The position numbers were made by a program, and so were the translations under genes. Positions 57,202 to 64,000 of a stretch of 64,000 bases of DNA are shown piece by piece. The stretch lies in assembly GCA_000263395.1 (NCBI GenBank), contig AJXE01000002.1, forward strand, positions 62,001 through 126,000. Reading direction: 5' to 3'. Every line of letters begins with the position of its first letter. Position 1 is the first letter of the stretch. This DNA comes from Stutzerimonas stutzeri TS44 (GTDB taxonomy: Bacteria; Pseudomonadota; Gammaproteobacteria; Pseudomonadales; Pseudomonadaceae). The notes under the pieces are model-generated. The model was not told the DNA's origin and searched no databases. It saw only the letters and a list, made by a program, of their open reading frames with translations.

Positions 57202-58007
57202 GCGCCACGCTGCACGACCTGCACCGCCCGCTCGGCAGCACCGGACTGACGATCTCCCCGCTGGGCCTGGGCACGGTCAAGCTGGGCCGCGACCAGGGCG
57301 TGAAGTACCCCAACGGTTTTTCCATTCCCGACGACGCGCAGGCGCGCCGACTGCTGGCGCTCGCCCGCGAGCTGGGCATCAACCTGATCGACACCGCACC
57401 GGCCTACGGCGTCAGCGAGGAACGCCTGGGCCCGTTGCTGGCCGGCCAGCGCGACGACTGGGTGATCGTCAGCAAGGTCGGCGAGGAATTCGACAACGGC
57501 CAGTCGCGCTTCGATTTCTCCGCCGCGCACACGCGCTTCTCGGTGGATCGCAGCCTCGCGCGCCTGCGCACCGACCGCATCGACCTGGTACTGGTGCACT
57601 CGGACGGCCACGACGTCGACATCCTGCGCCACGCCGAGGTCTACCAGACGCTCGCCGAGCTCAAGCGCGAGGGCAAGATTCTCGCCTACGGCCTTTCCGG
57701 CAAGACCGTCGAGGGCGGCCTGCTGGCGCTGCAGGACGGCGATTGCGCGATGGTCACCTACAACCTCAACGAGCAGGCCGAACGCCCGGTGCTCGACTAC
57801 GCCGCCGCCCACGCCAAGGGCATCCTGATCAAGAAGGCGCTGGCCAGCGGCCACGCCTGCCTGCGACCGGGTGAAGACCCGGTGCGGCGCAGCTTCGAGC
57901 TGCTGTTCGGCCATCCCGGCGTCGGCGCGGCGATCATCGGCACCATCAACCCGCAGCATCTGACCGACAACGTGCGCACCGCCGCCGCCGTACTGACGGG
58001 CAACTGA
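57198..58007 (+). CDS. Aldo/keto reductase
   Basis: A 269-residue AKR-family oxidoreductase. The catalytic set is visible: Asp and Tyr in NLIDTAPAYGVSEERLG, Lys in WVIVSKVG and His in LVLVHSDGHD. The C-terminal SFELLFGHPGVGAAIIGTINPQHLTDNV matches the NADPH-binding end. It overlaps the FAD oxidoreductase gene by 4 bp. The reaction is unknown. Confidence 0.9.
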   Translation: MSATLHDLHRPLGSTGLTISPLGLGTVKLGRDQGVKYPNGFSIPDDAQARRLLALARELGINLIDTAPAYGVSEERLGPLLAGQRDDWVIVSKVGEEFDNGQSRFDFSAAHTRFSVDRSLARLRTDRIDLVLVHSDGHDVDILRHAEVYQTLAELKREGKILAYGLSGKTVEGGLLALQDGDCAMVTYNLNEQAERPVLDYAAAHAKGILIKKALASGHACLRPGEDPVRRSFELLFGHPGVGAAIIGTINPQHLTDNVRTAAAVLTGN

Positions 58008-58079
58008 GACCCGCCTGGGCTAGGCTGTTCCCTCCGCCCGAGGCCGCTGCCGCCGAAATTCGCCGCCAGGAGGAACCGC

Positions 58080-58967
58080 ATGCCGACCGTTCTGCTGCGC
58101 AAGAGCCCCACCGCCTTCAAGACGCTGCCGCTGTACGTCGAGGCCAACCCGGACCGCCTCAACTACCAGAGCCTGGGCCGGCCGCTGAACTTCGGCGAAG
58201 TCATCGAGCGTCGGCGTCCGGTCGAGGTCCCCAGCACCCACCGCTTCGCCCTCGAGCTGGCCAATCTGGGCGTTTCGGTGCGCCTCACCCTCGACTGGCA
58301 GGATCGCGAATACTGGGTGCTGGTACGCCAGCAACGGCTGGATCGCGGCGACGTGGTGCTCAAGCTGATCTCCGGCTACGTGCCGGCCCACGAACTCAAT
58401 CTGCCGCTGCTCACCGCCATCCAGGAAATCGCCGAGGAATGCCTGCTGGAAACCCCGGAAGGTTGGCTCAGCGGCCGCTTCGGCGACACCTGGCTGCCAA
58501 CGCCGTACGAAGGCCCGCTGCCGTACCGCGAAACCCCGCACTTCGCGCTCGCCTCACTGACCGGCGCCACGCGGCCGGTGCACTGCGGCGAGCGGGTGCT
58601 GATGGAGCGCCCGCGTGCCTATGTGCACCTGCCCACGGCCTCGCTGCAACTGGTCTACGACATGCGCCTGGAGCTGCCGAAGGACGTGCACCAGCCGAGC
58701 CTGTTCCATGTCGACGAACGCCTCGAGGACGGCGAACTGGTCGCCCGCCTGGATCGTGGCCAGGCCGATCTCTACCTGATTCCGCTGCAACACGGCGAGC
58801 CGCAGGAGCAACTGCTGCAACTGCGCAACGGCCGCCTGAGCCCGGTGGCGACTCGCGGGCTGTGGCTGTCGGAAAGTTTCGCGCCGCAGGACGGCTGGGT
58901 AGTGCGCGACGAGCGCATTGGCTGGAAGGACTGGTGGGCCGGCCGCACCCTGGCTGTCGCCCGCTGA
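58080..58967 (+). CDS. Conserved hypothetical protein
   Basis: A 295-residue soluble protein with no motif I recognise; no signal peptide, membrane segment or nucleotide-binding motif. Starts MPTVLLRKSPTAFKTLPLYVEA. Homologues, sometimes labelled 'metal ABC transporter ATPase', occur at the same place in pseudomonads, but no Walker motif supports that label. It follows the aldo/keto reductase by 72 bp. ATG 58080 with AGGAGG upstream. Confidence 0.8.
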   Translation: MPTVLLRKSPTAFKTLPLYVEANPDRLNYQSLGRPLNFGEVIERRRPVEVPSTHRFALELANLGVSVRLTLDWQDREYWVLVRQQRLDRGDVVLKLISGYVPAHELNLPLLTAIQEIAEECLLETPEGWLSGRFGDTWLPTPYEGPLPYRETPHFALASLTGATRPVHCGERVLMERPRAYVHLPTASLQLVYDMRLELPKDVHQPSLFHVDERLEDGELVARLDRGQADLYLIPLQHGEPQEQLLQLRNGRLSPVATRGLWLSESFAPQDGWVVRDERIGWKDWWAGRTLAVAR

Positions 58968-58991
58968 GGGGCGGCGGCACGGCCGCGGCCG

Positions 58992-60413
58992 CTAGGCCTT
59001 GCGAATCTTCTCGACAATGGCGGTGGTGGAGCTGTTCTCTACCAGCCCCAGCACACGCACCTCGCCGCCATAGGCGCGGACCAGCTCGGCGCCGACCACC
59101 TGATCGACACCGTAGTCGCCACCTTTGACCAGCACATCGGGGCGTACCTGCGCCAGCAGGTTCTCCGGCGTGTCTTCGGAGAAGCACACCACCCAGTCCA
59201 CCGCCTCCAGGCCGGCGAGCACCGCCATGCGCCGGTCGACACTGTTGATCGGCCGGCCCGGGCCCTTCAGGCGACTGACCGAGGCATCGTCGTTGACCGC
59301 GACGATCAGCCGGTCGCCCTGGGCGCGCGCCTGCTCCAGATAGGTCACGTGGCCGGCGTGCAGGATGTCGAAGCAGCCGTTGGTGAAGACGATCTTCTCG
59401 CCCTGGGCGTGGGCATCCTCGACCACGGTGAGCAGTTGCTCGACCGTCATCATGCCGCGCCCGGAACCTTCCTCGCGCTGGATCGCGCGGCGCAGCTCCG
59501 GCGCGCTGACGCAGGCGGTGCCCAGCTTGGCGACCACGATGCTGGCGGCCAGGTTGGCCAACGCCACCGCCTGCGGCAGCTCGGCGCCGGCCGCCAGCGC
59601 GGCAGCCAGGGTGGAAATCACGGTATCGCCGGCGCCGGTCACGTCGAACACCTCGCGCGCGCGCGCCGGCAGATGCAGCGCGGCGTGATCGGGACGCAGC
59701 AGAGTCATGCCGTGCTCGCCACGGGTCACCAGCAGGGCATCCAGCTGCAGGCGGCGCATCAGCTCGGCGCCCTTGGCGACCAGCTCGGCCTCATCGGCGC
59801 AATGCCCGACGATCGCCTCGAATTCGCCGAGGTTCGGCGTGATCAGCGACGCGCCGCGATATATCTCGAAATTCTTGCCCTTGGGATCGGCCAGCACCGG
59901 AATCCCGCGCCGCCGTGCGGCCTGGATCAGCGCCTGGTGATTCTTCAGCGCACCCTTGCCGTAATCGGACAGCACCAGCACCTTGACCCCGGCCAGCAGC
60001 GCCTCGACCTCAGCCAGAATCGCCGCTGGATCGGTGTCGAACGGTTCCTCGAAATCCATGCGCAGCAACTGCTGATGGCGACTCATCACGCGCAGCTTGA
60101 CGATGGTCGGCTGATGCTCGATGCACTGAAAATGCGCCTGCACGCCGGCGGCGGCGAGGCTGTCGGCCAGGCTCTGGCGCGCCTCGTCCTCGCCGGTCAC
60201 GCCGACCAGCCGCACGGGTGCACCCAGCGCGGCGATGTTCAGCGCGACGTTGGCCGCACCGCCGGGACGATCCTCGATCTGCTCGACCCTGACCACCGGC
60301 ACCGGCGCCTCCGGCGAGATGCGCGAGGTACCGCCATGCCAGTAGCGATCGAGCATGACATCGCCCACCACCAGGACGGGGGCTTGGTCGAAACGGGGCA
60401 TGGACAGCTTCAT
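58992..60413 (-). CDS. hldE: Bifunctional heptose kinase/adenylyltransferase
   Basis: A 473-residue HldE making ADP-heptose precursors for lipopolysaccharide inner core. Residues 1-320 form a ribokinase-type kinase ([49 protein letters not shown]), and 340-473 the nucleotidyltransferase ([22 protein letters not shown]). ATG 60413. In the msbA-hldE order typical of pseudomonads, with an 85-nt gap to msbA. Confidence 0.97.
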   Translation of the reverse strand: MKLSMPRFDQAPVLVVGDVMLDRYWHGGTSRISPEAPVPVVRVEQIEDRPGGAANVALNIAALGAPVRLVGVTGEDEARQSLADSLAAAGVQAHFQCIEHQPTIVKLRVMSRHQQLLRMDFEEPFDTDPAAILAEVEALLAGVKVLVLSDYGKGALKNHQALIQAARRRGIPVLADPKGKNFEIYRGASLITPNLGEFEAIVGHCADEAELVAKGAELMRRLQLDALLVTRGEHGMTLLRPDHAALHLPARAREVFDVTGAGDTVISTLAAALAAGAELPQAVALANLAASIVVAKLGTACVSAPELRRAIQREEGSGRGMMTVEQLLTVVEDAHAQGEKIVFTNGCFDILHAGHVTYLEQARAQGDRLIVAVNDDASVSRLKGPGRPINSVDRRMAVLAGLEAVDWVVCFSEDTPENLLAQVRPDVLVKGGDYGVDQVVGAELVRAYGGEVRVLGLVENSSTTAIVEKIRKA

Positions 60414-60498
60414 TGAGAGGGCTCCGGGGCGCGGGAAAACGCCGCGGATCATAGCATGCCGAAACGCTGCGACTCGCGCGGCCCAACGGCCGCGCGAC

Positions 60499-62316
60499 TC
60501 AGACCGGTTCGTCGTCCTTGAACTGCTTCTCGTGCAGCCGGGCATAGGCACCGTTCGCCGCCAGCAGCTGCGCATGGCTGCCGCGCTCGACGATGCACCC
60601 CTGCTCCATCACCAGGATCAGATCGGCCTTCTCGATGGTGCTCAGACGGTGGGCGATGACCAGCGTGGTGCGCCCGCTCATGGCATGATCCAGCGCCGCC
60701 TGGATGTGCCGCTCGGACTCGGTGTCCAGCGCCGAGGTGGCTTCGTCGAGGATCAGCACCGGCGCGTTCTTCAGCAGCGCCCGGGCGATCGCCAGGCGCT
60801 GGCGCTGGCCGCCGGAAAGCAGCACGCCATTCTCGCCGACCAGCGTCTGGTAGCCCTGCGGCATCTGCTGGATGAACTCGTCGGCGTAGGCATCGCGGGC
60901 CGCGCGCTGGACATCCTCCAGTGGCGCGCCGGCCAGGTCGCCATAGGCGATGTTGTTGGCCACGGTATCGTTGAACAGCGTCACCTGCTGCGTCACCAGG
61001 GCGATATGCCGACGCAGGTTGCGCAGCGTGTAGCTCTCGATTTCCGCGCCATCGAGCAGAATCTGTCCACGATCGTGATGGTAGAAACGTGGTATCAGAT
61101 TGGCCAGGGTCGACTTGCCGCTGCCCGAACGGCCGACCAGCGCAACCATCTGCCCCGGCTCGACACTGAAGCTGATGTCGTGCAGCACCTGCTTGTCGGT
61201 GCCCGGATAGACGAAGCTCAGGCCGTTGATCTCCAGTCGCCCGGCCACCCGCTCGCGCTCCAGCGTACCGCCATCGACTTCCGGGACTTCGTCCAGCTGC
61301 TCGAATATGCTTTCGGCACCGGAAACGCCCTTCTGGATGGTGGAACTGACCTCGGACAGCTGCCGGATCGGCTTGGGCAACAGGCCGGCCAGGGTGATGT
61401 AGGCAATCAGATCGCCGGCCGAAGCATCACCGCGCATGTACAGCACCAGGAACATCAGCACTGCCATCGCGCTGTAAATCACCAGTTGCAGCGTCGGCGT
61501 ATAGACCGCGTTGGTCTTGACCATGCGCAGCTGCTTGCCGGTGTTGTCCTGGCTTGCGCCGAGAAAACGCGCCTGCTCGTAGGCCTCGCCACCGAAACTG
61601 CGCACCACCCGGTAGCCCTGGATGGTCTCCGAGGCCACATGCGTGACATCGCCCATCGCGACCTGAATCTTCTTGCTCTGCTTGCGGAATTTCTTGCTGG
61701 CACTGGAGACCATCACTCCGATCACCGGCAGGATCGCCACCATCACCAGGGTCAGCTTCCAGTTCATCCACAGCAGCGTGGCGAACAGGAAGATCACCGT
61801 CATGCCCTCGCGCACCACCACCTTGATCGCATCCGTCGCCGCCCCCGTTACCATCGTCACGTTGTAGGTGATGCGCGAGATCAGGTGGCCGGAGTTGTTG
61901 CTGTCGAAATAGCGGTTGGGTAGCACCAGCAGGTTGTTGAACAGCGCCACGCGCAGGTCATGTACCAATCCCAGCGAGACGCGAGCCAGGAAATAGTTAC
62001 CAAGAAACGAACCGACACCCTGCAATAGCGCAATCAGCACGATCAGCAACGGCACCGCCTGCAACAGCTTCAGCTCGGCCAGCCACTCCAGCTCGTTCAG
62101 CCGAGGCACCTGCGCGAAAAAACTGGCGTCCGGGTTGTTCAGCCCGTCGACGAAGAACTTGAGGATGTAGCCCAGCATAGGCTGGGTGGAGGCGAAGATC
62201 AGGAAACCGAGGATGCTGATCAGGAAATAACCGGCATATGGCTTCACGTAGCCGAGCAGCCGAAAGTAGATTTTCAGACTGGATGGCTGCTCTGGCGCAG
62301 ATGCGTTCGCACTCAT
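60499..62316 (-). CDS. msbA: Lipid A/lipopolysaccharide flippase MsbA
   Basis: A 605-residue ABC exporter that flips core-lipid A across the inner membrane. About six membrane segments fill the N-terminal half, followed by the ATPase with Walker [16 protein letters not shown], signature [15 protein letters not shown] and Walker [16 protein letters not shown] 62316, 16 nt downstream of the O-antigen-ligase-like gene on the same strand. Confidence 0.96.
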   Translation of the reverse strand: MSANASAPEQPSSLKIYFRLLGYVKPYAGYFLISILGFLIFASTQPMLGYILKFFVDGLNNPDASFFAQVPRLNELEWLAELKLLQAVPLLIVLIALLQGVGSFLGNYFLARVSLGLVHDLRVALFNNLLVLPNRYFDSNNSGHLISRITYNVTMVTGAATDAIKVVVREGMTVIFLFATLLWMNWKLTLVMVAILPVIGVMVSSASKKFRKQSKKIQVAMGDVTHVASETIQGYRVVRSFGGEAYEQARFLGASQDNTGKQLRMVKTNAVYTPTLQLVIYSAMAVLMFLVLYMRGDASAGDLIAYITLAGLLPKPIRQLSEVSSTIQKGVSGAESIFEQLDEVPEVDGGTLERERVAGRLEINGLSFVYPGTDKQVLHDISFSVEPGQMVALVGRSGSGKSTLANLIPRFYHHDRGQILLDGAEIESYTLRNLRRHIALVTQQVTLFNDTVANNIAYGDLAGAPLEDVQRAARDAYADEFIQQMPQGYQTLVGENGVLLSGGQRQRLAIARALLKNAPVLILDEATSALDTESERHIQAALDHAMSGRTTLVIAHRLSTIEKADLILVMEQGCIVERGSHAQLLAANGAYARLHEKQFKDDEPV

Positions 62317-62332
62317 CTTGAAATTTCGTCAA

Positions 62333-63541
62333 TCATTGAGAGGGCGCGGAGTCTATCACACCGGGCTTGGGCCTCTTGGAACTCGAAATGGCGAACGCCA
62401 ATGCAAGCGGCAGCCAACTGATAAACCATTCCGCCCGGGGCGTATCCCAGAGGCTTGCCGCATCGAACTGCATCGCCACTCCTGCATAGACGAGCAGCAC
62501 AAACACCAACCGCCCAACAGCTTGTCGACGGGCCCTCCAGGCTCGGAGCAGCGCCGCGCACCACAGCACCATCCAGATCAATATTCCCGGCCAGCCAAGC
62601 TCGATTCCAACATGCAGCGGCAGATTATGGGAGTGCTCGAATACCGTAGTGACGGTATCGACCCTGACGCCATAGTCAGTTCCGGCACCGATACCCCAAG
62701 GAGCGCCAGCAACCATCTGTGCAGCAGACAACAGAATCTCCGGTCGATAACTTGCGCCGCGCGCCATCAGCAGAGGCTCATACATCCACCAGCCCAAGGC
62801 GCCCGCGAGCACGATCGCACCCACCGCGTAGCCAAGAATGCGTGTCCGACCGAGCAACAGAAGCACGGGGATCGCAACAAACACAGCCAAGTAGGCGCCC
62901 CGACTTTGGGTCATGGCGACGAAGATGAACATGGGCAACACCGCAACCAGCGTAAGCCCCCGCAGCTTGCTTTGCTCTGGCAGCAATGCAAGCAACCAAA
63001 CCATGGCTGCCCCTATCACATAGCCACCGAGAATCGGATGCTCCAGCCCTCCGCTACCTCGTAGTCGATGATTCAGCGGGTTGCCCTGCTCACCATAAAA
63101 GACCAGCAAACTCGCTAACGCGCCCAATGAGAGCCCCCATCCTGCGAGCCAGAGTAGCCGGTAAAGAGATCTTTCTCGGCGAGCGTCTCCATATAGCAAT
63201 ACGAATGAGAGCCAGAACAGTGCGATGTAAAGCAGATGCTTTACCGTGCGCAGGGGTTGCGACGTGTCGCTCCATAGCAGGGTAAGGGCAGCCCAAAGCA
63301 TCAGGCCCATCATCAGCACCCATCCCGAAGGCCAGCAATGCCACCGCTGAGCCCATTGCTTTCGCCAGATCCAAGCAGCCGCCAGTGTAGGGAGCCATAG
63401 CAACACGACCAAGCCCTGCTGATACAGCTTGCTGCTTGGAGCCCAGGCAAGCATCGCCAGAAACCAGAGCTGCCCCAACCACAACCATCGCTGCAGGTTC
63501 ACCAGATCGCCCATCATGAGTGTATTTGCCTTGACTCGCAT
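62333..63541 (-). CDS. O-antigen ligase-like (WaaL family) membrane protein
   Basis: A 402-residue membrane protein with about 10-12 segments and the Wzy_C/WaaL core (MTQSRGAYLAVF; GIGAGTDYGVRV ... HSHNLPLHVGIELGWPG). It would join O-antigen or a core sugar chain to lipid A-core. ATG 63541 has GGAGAGG just upstream and is taken over ATGs at 63517 and 63514. Base composition is less GC-rich than in the upstream genes. Confidence 0.82.
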   Translation of the reverse strand: MRVKANTLMMGDLVNLQRWLWLGQLWFLAMLAWAPSSKLYQQGLVVLLWLPTLAAAWIWRKQWAQRWHCWPSGWVLMMGLMLWAALTLLWSDTSQPLRTVKHLLYIALFWLSFVLLYGDARRERSLYRLLWLAGWGLSLGALASLLVFYGEQGNPLNHRLRGSGGLEHPILGGYVIGAAMVWLLALLPEQSKLRGLTLVAVLPMFIFVAMTQSRGAYLAVFVAIPVLLLLGRTRILGYAVGAIVLAGALGWWMYEPLLMARGASYRPEILLSAAQMVAGAPWGIGAGTDYGVRVDTVTTVFEHSHNLPLHVGIELGWPGILIWMVLWCAALLRAWRARRQAVGRLVFVLLVYAGVAMQFDAASLWDTPRAEWFISWLPLALAFAISSSKRPKPGVIDSAPSQ

Positions 63542-63632
63542 TCAACCTCTCCACAGGGATGGCGATCATGCTTGCCCCAACGACGCAAAGCAAAGGGTAT
63601 GATACATCCCCCTTGATCAAGCTCGCGCCGCC

Positions 63633-64000
63633 ATGCAACGCAAAAAGCTAATGCAGTTTCAGCTCGACCACATGCTTAAGGGAGCCCGGCTAATTGAGGC
63701 GGACGGCCATGGCCCAAAGGTCTATCAGCTCGCAGACGGAACTTTCCTGAAGATATTCCGCCGCAAGCGGCTACTTTCATCTGCATTGTTTCGCCCCTAC
63801 TCCAAGAGCTTTTGCAACAATGCGCAGCGCCTCAAGGAGCTCGGCATCCCCACGCTGGAACCTATTTCGCGCTTCAATCTGGAGCAAGCGGAACTGACAG
63901 CTGTTCACTACAAGCCGCTGCCTGGGCAATCACTCTTTCAGCTATCGAAGGCGCCGAGATTTGAATGGGGCGATCTCATGCCCGAATTAATCTGCTTTAT
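63633..64000 (+). CDS. LPS-kinase-like protein ('toluene tolerance' type), N-terminal part
   Basis: The first 122 codons of a gene that runs off the window, starting ATG 63633 (MQRKKLMQFQLDHML). The sequence VYQLADGTFLKIFRRKRLLSS matches the glycine-loop and lysine region of small eukaryotic-type LPS kinases, often labelled 'toluene tolerance protein' in pseudomonads. No ribosome-binding site is clear; an ATG 18 nt later is also possible. Divergent from the O-antigen ligase gene. Confidence 0.65.
   Translation, partial: MQRKKLMQFQLDHMLKGARLIEADGHGPKVYQLADGTFLKIFRRKRLLSSALFRPYSKSFCNNAQRLKELGIPTLEPISRFNLEQAELTAVHYKPLPGQSLFQLSKAPRFEWGDLMPELICF

Overview
The window is a GC-rich chromosomal segment of a gammaproteobacterium. 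Gene content and order point to Pseudomonadaceae, probably the Pseudomonas/Stutzerimonas group. This rests on recognising local gene blocks typical of Pseudomonas (parC-parE with two small genes between them, yqiA-cpdA-nudF, glcDEFGB-permease beside rubredoxin genes, ubiC-ubiA-phoB-phoR, gcdH with a CoA-transferase, hldE-msbA-ligase). No alignment was run and the species cannot be fixed from the sequence alone. Most of the window is housekeeping or core metabolism. No tRNA, rRNA, CRISPR array, transposase, integrase or prophage was found.

Layout, left to right. 1-4.1 kb: end of an alcohol dehydrogenase, serB, a membrane signalling-like protein and an orphan PqiC-type lipoprotein. 4.2-12.6 kb: a long leftward run with parE, a secreted esterase/phytase-like protein, a retropepsin-like protease and parC linked by overlapping start/stop codons, and upstream of it nudF, a DUF1249 protein, cpdA and yqiA. 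12.8-16.7 kb: an RsiV-like lipoprotein, rpoZ-spoT (stringent response) and ridA. 16.7-22.2 kb: accessory-looking block with an OmpA-like lipoprotein plus FecR-domain protein, a divergent FtsH-like membrane AAA+ protease, and a LemA/TPM/TPM set. 22.2-25.8 kb: glutaryl-CoA dehydrogenase, CoA-transferase and a divergent LysR regulator. 25.8-27.3 kb: a lower-GC Fic gene with an AT-rich upstream region. 27.3-29.6 kb: SCP2-like protein, HU, rubredoxin reductase and rubredoxin.

29.7-39.2 kb: the complete glycolate system, glcD-E-F-G-B-permease, with divergent glcC and two clear GntR-type operators in the divergent promoter. 39.3-43.0 kb: ubiC-ubiA and phoB-phoR, with a good PHO box before phoB. 43.1-48.4 kb: a CorC/HlyC protein, an M23 peptidase-like protein, a two-part response regulator, a tandem universal stress protein and an orphan ParA ATPase. 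48.8-53.4 kb: a five-gene branched-chain-amino-acid-type ABC importer with overlapping genes. 53.4-55.9 kb: thyA, lgt and a TauE/SafE-type permease. 56.0-59.0 kb: FAD oxidoreductase, aldo/keto reductase and an unknown conserved protein. 59.0-64 kb: lipopolysaccharide genes hldE, msbA, an O-antigen-ligase-like protein and the start of an LPS-kinase-like gene; base composition becomes less GC-rich here.

Non-coding features worth noting are two unlinked arrays of heptamer repeats (39.2 and 44.5 kb), a long inverted repeat inside the glc operon, a second inverted-repeat family at 23.5 kb with a half copy at 27.2 kb, and a terminator-like hairpin in the leader of the FtsH-like gene. I did not find a clearly new multi-gene system. 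The best candidates for a second look are the FtsH paralogue with its leader, and the Fic gene with its palindromic upstream region.
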